DNA of 26,832 nt from DATFPQ01 sp035264765 (GCA_035264765.1 DATFPQ010000086.1:1-26832); one strand, 5' to 3'. Positions 6,352-14,979 are shown, counted from the first letter of the stretch. Translations and numbers: made by a program. Notes: generated from the letters alone by a model not told the origin.

Positions 6352-6357
6352 AGCCTA
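6352..6357 (-). promoter_or_regulatory. -10 box of a leaderless promoter for pdtaS
   Basis: Minus-strand TAGGCT followed by six bases and GTG 6345 predicts transcription from the start codon. Just upstream, CCCCGC (6364-6369) can pair with GCGGGG (6391-6396) across 21 bases, a weak terminator candidate for the preceding glutamate dehydrogenase gene. Confidence 0.45.
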
Positions 6358-6403
6358 GTAGGGCCCCGCGGAGTGGAGTCGGTACCCGCAGCGGGGACCG
6401 GGG

Positions 6404-9400
6404 TCACCCCGCGCTGCGGACCACGCCGCGCAGCCCCCGCAGCGCGACCGACAGCGCCGCGATCCCCGGCTGGTCCAGCTGCTCCACCTCCGCGACCATG
6501 TCGCGCACCCGTCGCAGCGTCTCCCGGTTGGCCGCCTCCCACGCATCCACCCGCTGGGACGGCTCCTGCCCGCCGTCGGTGCCCTGCAGCACCGCGACGG
6601 TCAGCTGCTCCAGCGCGGCGTACAGGTCGAAGCGCAGCGCCGCACGGGCCAGAGCGTCCCACCGGTCGTCACGCGGCAGCCGGGTGATCAGGCCAAGCAT
6701 GGCGTCGACGCCGAACCGCTCGGAGATCTGGAAGTACACCGGCGCGACCCCTTCGGCCGGCGTACCGGTGGAGGTGGCGATCTCGGTGACGTCGAGCAGC
6801 GAGTAGGTGTCCAGCATGGCGGCGGCGCGTACCGCGAGGTCGTCGGGGACGCCGAGCGCGCAAAGCTCGGCCGTCCGGCGCTCCAGCCGACGGCGCTCGT
6901 TGCCGACGAGCAGCAGCGGCACCTGCCCCCGCAGAACGCCGACGACCGTGCGGAACCGCTCGATCTCGGCGGCGACGTCCAGGATCGGCGGCCTGGCCTG
7001 CAGCCACCAGCGCACGGCGCGGTCGAGCAGCCGGCGGAACTCCAGGTACAGCGCGGTCTGGGCGCGGGTCGGCACCTTGTTGTCCAGCGCCTCGATCTCG
7101 GCCACGAACTCGCGCAGGCCGAGCACCTCGCGCGCCACCACGAAGGCGCGAGCCACCTGCACCGGGGTGGCCGCGGTCTCCTCCTGAGCCCGGAAGGCGA
7201 AGGTGATGCCACCGCGGTTGACGATGCTGTTGGCGAGCGAGGTCACGATAATCTCCCGCCGGAGGGGGTGCTCGTGCAGCCGGTCGCCGTACCGCTTCAC
7301 CAGCTCGTCCGGGAAGTACTCGGCCAGCGTCCGCCGGAACCACGGGTCGTCCGGCAGGTCGCTGGCGAGCAGGGCATCGGTCAGGTCGAGCTTGGCGTAG
7401 GCCACCAGCACCGAGAACTCCGGCGACGTGAGCCCTAGGCCCTCGTCGTGCCGCCGGGCGATCTGGGCGTCGGACGGGAGGAACTCCAGCCGGCGGTCCA
7501 GCCGGCCGCGCTTCTCCAGCGAGCGGATCAGCCGCCGGTGCACCGGCAGCATGGCGTGCGCCTGCTCGCGAGCGTTGCCGAGCAGGACGTTCTGCTCGTA
7601 GTTGTCCCGCAGCACCAGATGCGCCACGTCGTCGGTCATCTCGGCGAGCAGGGCGTTGCGCTGCTTGACGGTCAGGTCCCCGTCCGCCACGACGGCGTTC
7701 AGCAGGATCTTGATGTTGACCTCGTGGTCGGAGGTGTCCACGCCGGCCGAGTTGTCGATCGCGTCGGTGTTGACCCGGACGCCGTGCAGCGCGGCCTCGA
7801 TCCGGCCGAGCTGGGTCAGCCCGAGGTTGCCGCCCTCCCCCACCACGCGGCAGCGCAGCTCGTCGCCGGCGACGCGGATCGCGTCGTTCGCGCGGTCGCC
7901 CACGCTGGCGTCGCTCTCGCCGGACGCGCGGACGTACGTGCCGATCCCGCCGTTCCAGAGCAGGTCGACCGGTGCCCGCAGGATCGCCTGCATCAGCTGG
8001 GCCGGCGTCAGGGAGTGCGGTGCGTCCCCCAGCCCGAGGGCCGCGCTCGCGGCGGCCGACAGCGACACCGACTTGGCGGAGCGGGGGTAGATGCCGCCAC
8101 CCTGGCTGAGCAGCGAGCGGTCGTAGTCGTCCCACGACGAGCGCGGCAAATCGAACAGCCGGCGGCGCTCTGCGTACGACGTGGCCGGGTCCGGCGCCGG
8201 GTCCACGAACACGTGCCGATGGTCGAAGGCCGCGACCAGCCTGATGTGCTCGGACAGCAGCATCCCGTTGCCGAAGACGTCCCCGCTCATGTCGCCGACG
8301 CCCACGACGGTGAAGTCCTGGGTCTGCGTGTCGACGCCCAGCTCGCGGAAGTGCCGCTTGACCGACTCCCACGCCCCCCGCGCCGTGATCCCCATCGCCT
8401 TGTGGTCGTACCCGGCCGACCCTCCCGAGGCGAAGGCGTCCCCGAGCCAGAAGCCGTAGGACTCCGCGACGTCGTTCGCGATGTCGCTGAAGGTTGCCGT
8501 GCCCTTGTCGGCGGCAACCACCAGGTAGGGATCGTCCCCGTCGTGCCGGACGACGCGCGGCGGCGGCACCACGCGCGCGGCCGCCCCGGTGCCCTCCAGG
8601 TCGTCGGTGACGTCGAGCATCGCCGACACGAAGGTGCGGTACGACCCCACGCCCTCGGCCAGGAACGCCTCCCGGTCGGCGGGGTCGGGCAGTCGCTTGG
8701 CGACGAAGCCGCCCTTGGCGCCGGTCGGCACGATCACCGCGTTCTTGACCATCTGGGCCTTGACCAGTCCGAGCACCTCGGTCCGGAAGTCCTCGCGCCG
8801 GTCGCTCCAGCGCAGCCCGCCGCGGGCGACCCGGCCGAACCGCAGGTGCACGCCCTCGACACGAGGGGAGTACACCCACATCTCGTACGCCGGCCGCGGG
8901 GCCGGCAGGTGGGGCACGGCCTGCGGATCCAGCTTGAAGCTGGTGTACGTGCGGGGCCGGCCGTGCTCGTCGGTCTGGTACCAGCTGGTTCGCAGGGTGG
9001 CCCGCACCAATCCCAGGAGCGCCCGCAGGATTCGGTCGTGGTCGAGGCTGGCGACGTCGTCCAGCGCCCCCTTGATCTCCTCCACCAGCGCGTCGCAGGT
9101 CTCGCGTCGCGCGTCGGAGTCCGCCTCGCTGTCGAACCGGTCCGGGTCGAACCGGGCCTGGAACAGCGTGACCAGCAGCCGGGCCACCCGGACGTTGCCG
9201 ATCAGACACTGCTCGACGTACGCCTGGCTGAAGGTCAGCCCGGTCTGCCGCAGGTACGTCGTGTACGCCCGAAGCACCCCCACCTGGCGCCAGCTCAGAC
9301 CCGCCGCGAGCACGAGGGCGTTGAACCCGTCGTTGTCCGCGTGCCCGCACCACACCGCCGCGAAGGCCTCCTGGAACACCGCGCGCGCCAGCTCGGCGCG

Positions 9401-11317
9401 CTCGCGCCACCACCCGGCGCCTCCGCGGTAGCGCAGCCCGAAGTCGTAGACATGCACCCTGCGGCCGTCCGCCAGCTCGAGCTGGTACGGCCGCTCGTCC
9501 ACGACCTCGACGCCAAGGTTGCTGAAGGCCGGAAGCACCCGCGTCAGCGACAGGGACTGGGTGCGGTAGAGCTTGAAGCGTCGCTCCTCGGGCGGCCGGC
9601 CCGGCTCCTGGTACAGGTTCATCGCGGGGTCGGCGAACTCGTCCAGCGTCTCGAGCCCGACCACGTGACGCAGGTCCGCGACGGCGACCCTGGCCGGGAA
9701 GTCCTCCTTGTAGGCCTCGGGGAAGCTGCGGCCGTACAGCGCGAGCAGCCGGGCGGCCTCCTCCTCGCCGAACTCCAGGAGCAGCGAGTCGGCGAGGTCC
9801 TCGTCCCAGGTGCGCGTGGCCGCGACCAGCCGCTCCTCGAGCTCGTCGGCGTCGACGTCCGGGACGACGGTCCCCCGTGGCACCCGGACGACGAAGTGGA
9901 GCCGGGCCAGCACCGACTCCGACACCCGGGTCGTGTAGTCGACGCTCTCGGCGTCGAACGCCTCGCGCAGGATGTCCTCCATGCGCAGCCGCATCTGGGT
10001 CGTGTACCGGTCGCGCGGCAGGTAGATCAGGCACGACATGAAGCGGCCGTAGTCGTCCCGGCGCAGGAACAGCCGGGTCCGCCGGCGCTCCTGCAGGTAC
10101 AGCACGCTGGTCGCGATGTCGTAGAGGTCGTCGACGTCGGTCTGGAAGAGCTCGTCCCGCGGGTAGGTCTCCAGGATCTCCAGCAGGTCCTTGCCCGAGT
10201 GGCTCTCCGGCGGGAAGCCGGACCGGGTGAGCACCTGCTCGACCTTGCGGTCGATGACCGGCACGCGGGTGACGCTCTCCGTGTACGCGGCGGAGGTGAA
10301 CAGGCCGAGGAACCGCCGCTCCCCCACAACCGTGCCGTCCGGGGCGAACCGCTTGACGCCGACGTAGTCCAGGTACGCCGGCCGGTGCACGGTCGAACGG
10401 GAGTTGGCCTTGGTGAGCACCAGCACCCGGGGCTCGCGGGCGCGGGCCCGCACCTGCACCGGCAGCCGGCGGAAGCTTCCCGACGAGACCCGCTGGTCGT
10501 AGCGGAGCACCCCCAGGCCGGTGCCGGGGAGCGCCCGCAGCACCTCGCCGGTCTCGACGTCGGGACTGCCCGCGTCGGCGTCACTGAGCTCGTACTCGCG
10601 GTAGCCGATGAAGGTGAAGTTGCCGTCCCCGAGCCAGCGGAGCAGGCGCTGCGCCTCCTGAACCTGCGGCCGGTCGACCCCCAGCGGCGGCTCGTCCAGC
10701 TCGGCCGCCAGCCGCTGCGCCGTCGCGCGCATCTTCGGCCAGTCCTCGACCGCGTCCCGCACGTCGTCCAGCACCCGGTGCAGTGACTTGGCCAGCATGT
10801 CGAGCTGACCCGGCTCGCTCTCCCGGTCGATCTCCAGGTGCATCCAGGACTCGACGCAGCCGTCGTAGGGCAGCTCACCGGGGTCCGTACCGGAGCGGTC
10901 GAGAACCTCCAGCAGCCGGCCGGTCGGGTCACGTCGCACCACCAGCTGGGGGTGGATCACCAGGTGCAGGGCGCGCTGGAGGCGGGACAGCTCCGCGCTG
11001 ACCGAGTCGACCAGGAACGGCATGTCGTCGGTGACCACCTCGACGACGGTGTGGCCGATCGACCAGCCGTGCTCGTCCACGGTGGGGGTGCGGACCCGGA
11101 CGTCAGCCGTGCCCTTGGGCCGCACCTCCGCCACCTCCAGGTGGCTGGTCCAGGCGCCCAGCAGGTCCTCCGGCCGCCGGGCGAGCAGGTCCTCGTCGGG
11201 GACGTGCAAGTAGTAGCGCGCGAGCAGCGCCGCCGCCTCGGTGCGGTCGTCCCGGCCGGCCAGTGCGGCCGCCTTCTCGAGCAGCTGCTCCCTGGATCTC
11301 GTCGGCGACTGCGCCAT
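6404..11317 (-). CDS. gdh: NAD-specific glutamate dehydrogenase, large (180-kDa) class
   Basis: 1637 residues from ATG 11317, the usual size of the 1600-residue bacterial class. It catalyses oxidative deamination of glutamate to 2-oxoglutarate with NAD. The long N-terminal region (about 1-700) carries the ACT-like regulatory part, including TDDMPFLVDSVSAEL near residue 95. The catalytic core is evident: RGGLRWSDRREDFRTEVLGL near residue 830, KAQMVKNAVIVPTGAKGGF to about 867 with the substrate-binding lysines, and GDMSGDVFGNGMLLS near 1010. GEGGNLGLTQLGR near 1160 lies in the nucleotide-binding part. In mycobacteria this enzyme is inhibited by the FHA protein GarA; no garA is here. The frame is intact. 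The start has only a distant GAAGGG. Two small dyads sit in the divergent region to the DUF2505 gene. Confidence 0.95.
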   Translation of the reverse strand: MAQSPTRSREQLLEKAAALAGRDDRTEAAALLARYYLHVPDEDLLARRPEDLLGAWTSHLEVAEVRPKGTADVRVRTPTVDEHGWSIGHTVVEVVTDDMPFLVDSVSAELSRLQRALHLVIHPQLVVRRDPTGRLLEVLDRSGTDPGELPYDGCVESWMHLEIDRESEPGQLDMLAKSLHRVLDDVRDAVEDWPKMRATAQRLAAELDEPPLGVDRPQVQEAQRLLRWLGDGNFTFIGYREYELSDADAGSPDVETGEVLRALPGTGLGVLRYDQRVSSGSFRRLPVQVRARAREPRVLVLTKANSRSTVHRPAYLDYVGVKRFAPDGTVVGERRFLGLFTSAAYTESVTRVPVIDRKVEQVLTRSGFPPESHSGKDLLEILETYPRDELFQTDVDDLYDIATSVLYLQERRRTRLFLRRDDYGRFMSCLIYLPRDRYTTQMRLRMEDILREAFDAESVDYTTRVSESVLARLHFVVRVPRGTVVPDVDADELEERLVAATRTWDEDLADSLLLEFGEEEAARLLALYGRSFPEAYKEDFPARVAVADLRHVVGLETLDEFADPAMNLYQEPGRPPEERRFKLYRTQSLSLTRVLPAFSNLGVEVVDERPYQLELADGRRVHVYDFGLRYRGGAGWWRERAELARAVFQEAFAAVWCGHADNDGFNALVLAAGLSWRQVGVLRAYTTYLRQTGLTFSQAYVEQCLIGNVRVARLLVTLFQARFDPDRFDSEADSDARRETCDALVEEIKGALDDVASLDHDRILRALLGLVRATLRTSWYQTDEHGRPRTYTSFKLDPQAVPHLPAPRPAYEMWVYSPRVEGVHLRFGRVARGGLRWSDRREDFRTEVLGLVKAQMVKNAVIVPTGAKGGFVAKRLPDPADREAFLAEGVGSYRTFVSAMLDVTDDLEGTGAAARVVPPPRVVRHDGDDPYLVVAADKGTATFSDIANDVAESYGFWLGDAFASGGSAGYDHKAMGITARGAWESVKRHFRELGVDTQTQDFTVVGVGDMSGDVFGNGMLLSEHIRLVAAFDHRHVFVDPAPDPATSYAERRRLFDLPRSSWDDYDRSLLSQGGGIYPRSAKSVSLSAAASAALGLGDAPHSLTPAQLMQAILRAPVDLLWNGGIGTYVRASGESDASVGDRANDAIRVAGDELRCRVVGEGGNLGLTQLGRIEAALHGVRVNTDAIDNSAGVDTSDHEVNIKILLNAVVADGDLTVKQRNALLAEMTDDVAHLVLRDNYEQNVLLGNAREQAHAMLPVHRRLIRSLEKRGRLDRRLEFLPSDAQIARRHDEGLGLTSPEFSVLVAYAKLDLTDALLASDLPDDPWFRRTLAEYFPDELVKRYGDRLHEHPLRREIIVTSLANSIVNRGGITFAFRAQEETAATPVQVARAFVVAREVLGLREFVAEIEALDNKVPTRAQTALYLEFRRLLDRAVRWWLQARPPILDVAAEIERFRTVVGVLRGQVPLLLVGNERRRLERRTAELCALGVPDDLAVRAAAMLDTYSLLDVTEIATSTGTPAEGVAPVYFQISERFGVDAMLGLITRLPRDDRWDALARAALRFDLYAALEQLTVAVLQGTDGGQEPSQRVDAWEAANRETLRRVRDMVAEVEQLDQPGIAALSVALRGLRGVVRSAG

Positions 11318-11354
11318 GATCGTTCGACGACCCTTCGACCTCGCATCGCAAGAA

Positions 11355-11370
11355 CCCGCGCCGTTGCGGG
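11355..11370. promoter_or_regulatory. Small inverted repeat upstream of glutamate dehydrogenase
   Basis: CCCGC (11355-11359) and GCGGG (11366-11370) with a six-base centre lie 38-53 bases before ATG 11317. On the minus strand a TAGGGT -10-like hexamer sits further upstream in the same gap. Hairpin or operator is undecided. Confidence 0.25.
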
Positions 11371-11405
11371 CCGCAGCCGACCCTACCTTCCGGTCACGCG
11401 GTGCC

Positions 11406-11425
11406 GAACCGTTCCCGGGCGGTTC
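11406..11425. promoter_or_regulatory. Inverted repeat GAACCG-N8-CGGTTC
   Basis: GAACCG (11406-11411) and CGGTTC (11420-11425) flank TTCCCGGG in the 233-base divergent gap between glutamate dehydrogenase and the DUF2505 gene. Its position suits an operator for either gene. No regulator can be named from sequence. Confidence 0.35.
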
Positions 11426-11550
11426 ATCGAGGGGTGCGGCCGGGAGGCCGTTACGGTGGCAGCGACGCCGCGTCGACACCGAGCCTCGACCCGGCCGCAC
11501 GACACCGAGTCGACCGGACATCGACGCCGAGCCGCCCCCAGGAGAACGAC

Positions 11551-12042
11551 GTGAAGGTCACCGCGCAGATCGAGTACGCCTCCGACCCGGCGACCACGTT
11601 CGCCATGCTGCTGGACCGCGGCTTCCAGGAGGAGGTGTGCCGGGCGACCGGCGCGGTCAACCACGAGGTCTCGGTCGACCAGCTGGGGGACGGCGCGACG
11701 ATCCGCACGACCCGCGAGCTGTCGACCAACGACTTCCCGGACTTCATCAGGACCTTCGTCGGTGACACGGTGCAGGTGGTTCGCGTCGACACGTGGGGGC
11801 CGGCGGCCGCGGACGGCTCGCGGGACGGGACCATCGTCGTCGAGATCAAGGGCGCCCCGGTGCGGCTGGACGGCACGATCACCATGCGGCCGGCCGGTGC
11901 GGGCGTCGTCGAGTCGGTCGAGGGCAACCTCAAGGCGTCCGTGCCGTTCATCGGCGGCAAGGTGGAGAAGGCGGTCGAGCCGTCGATCCGCTCGGCGGTG
12001 GCCGTCGAGGAGCGGGTCGGCAGGCGCTGGCTGGCCGGCTGA
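11551..12042 (+). CDS. DUF2505 family protein (START/SRPBCC-like fold)
   Basis: 163 residues. The N-terminus (MKVTAQIEYASDPATTFAML) and the C-terminal signature VPFIGGKVEKAVEPSIRSAV are those of DUF2505, a family with a predicted SRPBCC ligand-binding fold widespread in actinobacteria. A hydrophobic ligand-binding role is inferred from the fold; no ligand is known. GTG 11551 is the start, with AGGAG six bases upstream. It is transcribed alone, divergent from glutamate dehydrogenase, and is followed by an inverted repeat at 12083-12115. Confidence 0.85.
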   Translation: MKVTAQIEYASDPATTFAMLLDRGFQEEVCRATGAVNHEVSVDQLGDGATIRTTRELSTNDFPDFIRTFVGDTVQVVRVDTWGPAAADGSRDGTIVVEIKGAPVRLDGTITMRPAGAGVVESVEGNLKASVPFIGGKVEKAVEPSIRSAVAVEERVGRRWLAG

Positions 12043-12082
12043 CCGCGGGTTGCCGGATCCACAGCCTGGGAAGGTCGCCGTG

Positions 12083-12115
12083 TCCACAGCTCCCCTCGGC
12101 GGCGGTCCCTGTGGA
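12083..12115 (+). terminator. Inverted repeat after the DUF2505 gene
   Basis: TCCACAG (12083-12089) and CTGTGGA (12109-12115) form a perfect seven-base stem with a 19-base loop. It lies 41 bases after the DUF2505 stop and 45 before the aminopeptidase start, so it may be a terminator. A third TCCACAG lies at 12057. Confidence 0.35.
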
Positions 12116-12160
12116 GCGAAGCCGCACGCCGGTGCCGGTTGGTGACACCATGGTCCGGTG

Positions 12161-13711
12161 ATGGAGGAGCAGCCGAAGACCACCGACCACCGGACGCGGC
12201 CCACATCGGCCGCGTTCAAGCAGTTCATCGCCCAGGGCTGGGCGCCGCGGCCGGACACCGTTCCGGACCGGGCCGAGGTGGCGCCGTACGCGGCCGCCCG
12301 CCGCGAGGCCGTGTCGAAGGCGTACCCGGGCGAGCGGCTCGTGCTACCCGCGGGCGGCCTGAAGGTGCGCTCGAACGACACCGACTACGCCTTCCGGCCG
12401 CACTCCGCCTTCTCGCACCTGACCGGGCTGGGCGCCGACCGCGAGCCGGACTCCGTGCTGGTCCTTGAGCCGCTCGAGGGCGGTGGCCACGAGGCCGTCC
12501 TCTACTTCCGCCCCCGTGCCGGCCGCGACACGCAGGAGTTCTACGCGGACGCTCGCTACGGCGAGCTGTGGGTGGGCGTCCGGCCGAGCCTGGAGGAGAT
12601 CGAGGCCGAGCTCGGGATCACCGCACGCCACCTCGACGAGCTGTCCGAGGCGGTCGGCAAGGATGTCGGAACGATCCAGGTGCGGGTGCTCCGCGACGCC
12701 GACCCGGCGGTGACCGCCCGGGTCGACGAGGTGCGCGCCCAGTCACGCACCGGGACGGCGGACGAGCAGTCGCGCGACCAGGCGGAGCAGGACCGGACGG
12801 AGCAGGACCGGACGGCGCAGGACCAGACGGAGGCCGACGTCGCGGCCGACGAGGAGCTCGCGACGACCCTCTCCGAGCTGCGGCTCACCAAGGACGAGTG
12901 GGAGGTCGAGCAGCTGCGCCAGGCCTGCGCCGCCACTGCCGAGGGCTTCGAGGCCATCGTCCGCGGCCTGCGCGACGCCGTGGCCAAGGGCCGGGGCGAG
13001 CGCTGGGTGGAGGGCCAGTTCGGCCTAGTGGCCAGGCACGCCGGCAACGGTGTGGGGTACGAGACCATCGCGGCCGCCGGCGACCACGCCTGCACGCTGC
13101 ACTGGATCCGCAACGACGGTGAGGTCCGCGACGGAGACCTGCTGCTGGTCGACGCCGGGGTCGAGGTCGAGTCGCTGTACACCGCCGACGTCACCCGGAC
13201 GATGCCCGTGAACGGTCGGTTCAGCGAGGTCCAGCGTCGCGTCTACCAGGCGGTCCTGGACGCCCAGGAGGCCGGGATGGCCGCCGTCCGTCCCGGCAAT
13301 CGGTTCAAGGACGTCCACGACGCCGCCATCAGGGTGATCGCCGAGCGCCTGGGCGAGTGGGGCCTGCTGCCCGTCGACGTCGAGACGTCGCTGGGCGAGG
13401 ACGGAGGCCACCACCGCCGCTGGATGGTGCACGGCACCAGCCACCACCTCGGCATCGACGTCCACGACTGCGCCCAGGCCCGCCGGGAGCAGTACCTCGA
13501 GGCCGAGCTCCGGCCCGGGATGGTGCTGACCGTGGAGCCGGGCCTGTACTTCAAGGCCGACGACCACAGCCTGCCGGAGGAACTGCGGGGCATCGGCGTC
13601 CGCATCGAGGACGACGTGCTGGTGACCGAGGACGGCTACGAGAACCTGTCCGCGGCGCTGCCCCGGACCCCGGACGCCGTCGAGGCCTGGATGCAGCCGC
13701 TGCTGGGGTGA
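12161..13711 (+). CDS. pepP: Xaa-Pro aminopeptidase (aminopeptidase P, M24B)
   Basis: 516 residues. Removes N-terminal residues preceding proline. The N-terminal creatinase-like domain spans about residues 40-190 (DTDYAFRPHSAFSHLTGLGADREPD). The pita-bread catalytic domain follows, with five metal ligands in place: the Asp of LLVDAG and of YTADVTRT, the His of GTSHHLG, the Glu of LTVEPGLYF, and the Glu of GVRIEDDVLVT. Between the domains is an acidic low-complexity insert (about 197-232) with three EQDRT-like pentapeptides encoded by a 15-base tandem repeat, not usual for the family. ATG 12161 directly follows an in-frame GTG (12158); neither has a clear ribosome-binding site. The last codons are echoed in a repeat just after the stop. 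Confidence 0.94.
   Translation: MEEQPKTTDHRTRPTSAAFKQFIAQGWAPRPDTVPDRAEVAPYAAARREAVSKAYPGERLVLPAGGLKVRSNDTDYAFRPHSAFSHLTGLGADREPDSVLVLEPLEGGGHEAVLYFRPRAGRDTQEFYADARYGELWVGVRPSLEEIEAELGITARHLDELSEAVGKDVGTIQVRVLRDADPAVTARVDEVRAQSRTGTADEQSRDQAEQDRTEQDRTAQDQTEADVAADEELATTLSELRLTKDEWEVEQLRQACAATAEGFEAIVRGLRDAVAKGRGERWVEGQFGLVARHAGNGVGYETIAAAGDHACTLHWIRNDGEVRDGDLLLVDAGVEVESLYTADVTRTMPVNGRFSEVQRRVYQAVLDAQEAGMAAVRPGNRFKDVHDAAIRVIAERLGEWGLLPVDVETSLGEDGGHHRRWMVHGTSHHLGIDVHDCAQARREQYLEAELRPGMVLTVEPGLYFKADDHSLPEELRGIGVRIEDDVLVTEDGYENLSAALPRTPDAVEAWMQPLLG
12785..12829 (+). repeat. 15-bp in-frame tandem repeat inside pepP
   Basis: Three exact-length units, GAGCAGGACCGGACG twice and GCGCAGGACCAGACG once, encode E-Q-D-R-T, E-Q-D-R-T and A-Q-D-Q-T. 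They form part of a charged linker between the two aminopeptidase domains, where copy-number change would keep the frame. Confidence 0.75.
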
Positions 13712-13712
13712 G

Positions 13713-13769
13713 ATGCAGTGCTGCGGTGAGATGCAGTGCTGCGGTGAGATGCAGTCGCTGCTGGAGTGA
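13713..13769 (+). repeat. 18-bp tandem repeat echoing the pepP 3' end
   Basis: Two identical units of ATGCAGTGCTGCGGTGAG (13713-13730, 13731-13748) are followed by a third 21-base unit, ATGCAGTCGCTGCTGGAGTGA. The third is nearly identical to the last codons and stop of pepP (ATGCAGCCGCTGCTGGGGTGA). The array is thus a tandem amplification of the gene's own terminus, stop included. Read in frame it is an 18-codon open frame, probably untranslated. Confidence 0.75.
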
Positions 13770-13788
13770 CCTGGGTTGACGCTGGGAG

Positions 13789-14283
13789 TCAGCGGGCGGG
13801 CATCTGCTGTAGCAGCTCCTGGGCGCGCAGCAGCAGCTTGTGCTCGACCAGCACCTCGTAGCGGGTGGCGACCACCTGGGTCACCGAGGTGAAGTCCCGC
13901 CGCCCGCCGGTGGCTGCGTAGGTCGCGAGTCCCATCGCCATGCCGAAGACGACGCCGAACAGGATGCCGGTGACGACGGCGGCAAAGGCGTTGTTGCCGT
14001 TGCTGAACAGGCTGAGCAGGATGCCGACGAACAGACCCATCCAGGCGCCAGAGGCGGCACCAGCCATGGCGGCCCGCCCGTAGGTGAGCCGGCCGGTGAC
14101 GCGCTCCACCTGACGCAGCTCGGTGCCGACGATCATGCAGTTCTGCACCGGGAACTCGTGGTCCGAGAGGTAGTCCACCGCTCGCTGAGCGTCCTCGTAC
14201 CGGTCGAACAACCCGAGCGACTGCGGAAAGTCGAGGTCCAGCGAAGGGCGCATGGCGCCCCCAGGTCCGACAGTGCGCGCCAT
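13789..14283 (-). CDS. General-stress membrane protein (YflT/GSP17M-type domain)
   Basis: 164 residues. After a short leader, residues about 22-62 (LGLFDRYEDAQRAVDYLSDH, then VQNCMIVGTELRQVERVTGR) match the heat-induced stress protein YflT/GSP17M domain. Two Gly/Ala-rich hydrophobic segments follow, about 71-92 (AAMAGAASGAWMGLFVGILL) and 99-124 (AFAAVVTGILFGVVFGMAMG), with glycine-zipper spacing. The C-terminus (RYEVLVEHKLLLRAQELL) is cytoplasmic. Function is unknown; relatives are stress-induced. ATG 14283 has AAGGAGGAG ending four bases upstream, an unusually strong site that settles the start. It lies 76 bases after dps on the same strand, so co-transcription with dps is plausible. Confidence 0.82.
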   Translation of the reverse strand: MARTVGPGGAMRPSLDLDFPQSLGLFDRYEDAQRAVDYLSDHEFPVQNCMIVGTELRQVERVTGRLTYGRAAMAGAASGAWMGLFVGILLSLFSNGNNAFAAVVTGILFGVVFGMAMGLATYAATGGRRDFTSVTQVVATRYEVLVEHKLLLRAQELLQQMPAR

Positions 14284-14359
14284 GGCTCTCCTCCTTGACT
14301 CCGTACCGTCAGCCTGTCACGACGGCGTCCCGACCGCTCGGGTCCGTGCCCGCCTTTCT

Positions 14360-14935
14360 TCACGTGTTCAGGTCGTTGGCCGCGGCGGCCTGGTCGGCCG
14401 CGTCTCGCTCACCGCCGGCGCCCTCGGTCGAGAGCTCCCCGCCCGCGTTCTCCAGGTGGGCGCGCAGGAACCAGTGGAACTTCTCCAGCGCCGCGAGCTG
14501 CCCGATCAGCAGGTCCTCGGTCACCGGGTCGATGTCGGCCGTTCGCTCCTGCGCCTTGCGGTGGTCCGAGATGACCCCGGCGTACACGACGTCGAGCGCG
14601 CCGAGGTGCTCCTGGGTCGTGGCCCTGGCTATCGAGTAGTCGTCCCAGGAGCGCTGCTCGACGATCACTCCGGGCGTGCCCAGCGGAGGCACGCCCATCG
14701 TGGCCATCCGCTCGGCGACGTCGTCGACCATCGTGCGAACCGCGTCGATCTGCGGGTCGAGCATCTCGTGCACCGCGATGAAGTTGCGGCCCACGACGTT
14801 CCAGTGGACGTGCTTGAGCGTCAGCGCGAGGTCGTTCAGGGCGTTCAGCCGGTCCTGCAGGATCGCGCCCACCTCCGCGCCCTGCTCCGGCGTCAGGCCC
14901 GGGATCGAGTAGCGGGGGGTGGAGCTGCTGGCCAT
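14360..14935 (-). CDS. dps: Dps family DNA-protecting ferritin
   Basis: 191 residues. Forms a dodecameric cage that oxidises and stores iron with peroxide and protects DNA in stress and stationary phase. The intersubunit ferroxidase motif is complete: KHVHWNVVGRNFIAVHEMLD with H44, H56 and D60, then DDVAERMATMG with D71 and E75. The C-terminus extends about 25 residues (ELSTEGAGGERDAADQAAAA) beyond the last helix, acidic and Ala-rich, so unlike lysine-rich DNA-binding tails it is unlikely to bind DNA. ATG 14935 has GGAAGGA eight bases upstream. A perfect six-base hairpin lies 28 bases upstream, in the leader or promoter. The stress membrane protein is encoded immediately downstream. Confidence 0.95.
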   Translation of the reverse strand: MASSSTPRYSIPGLTPEQGAEVGAILQDRLNALNDLALTLKHVHWNVVGRNFIAVHEMLDPQIDAVRTMVDDVAERMATMGVPPLGTPGVIVEQRSWDDYSIARATTQEHLGALDVVYAGVISDHRKAQERTADIDPVTEDLLIGQLAALEKFHWFLRAHLENAGGELSTEGAGGERDAADQAAAANDLNT

Positions 14936-14962
14936 GGCCGAATTCCTTCCGCGTCGGGAGTA

Positions 14963-14979
14963 CCTGCCCGCACGGCAGG
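14963..14979 (-). promoter_or_regulatory. Short hairpin upstream of dps
   Basis: CCTGCC (14963-14968) and GGCAGG (14974-14979) form a perfect six-base stem with a five-base loop, ending 27 bases before the dps ATG and just upstream of its ribosome-binding site. On the minus strand TACGGT lies a little further upstream as a possible -10. If so the hairpin is in the 5' leader. Nothing else is recognised in 14980-15143. Confidence 0.4.

Noticed and set aside
6669..10786. Very long open frames of about 1100 codons in other frames of the glutamate dehydrogenase gene.
   Set aside because: They are shadow frames of a GC-rich coding sequence, rich in Arg/Ala/Gly/Pro with no domain. The 1637-residue frame has all enzyme motifs.
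12057..12115. A cluster of TCCACA sequences including GTGTCCACA (12080-12088), one mismatch from the actinobacterial DnaA box.
   Set aside because: Only one near-match, and no dnaA, dnaN or AT-rich segment nearby. The sequences are better explained as an inverted repeat.
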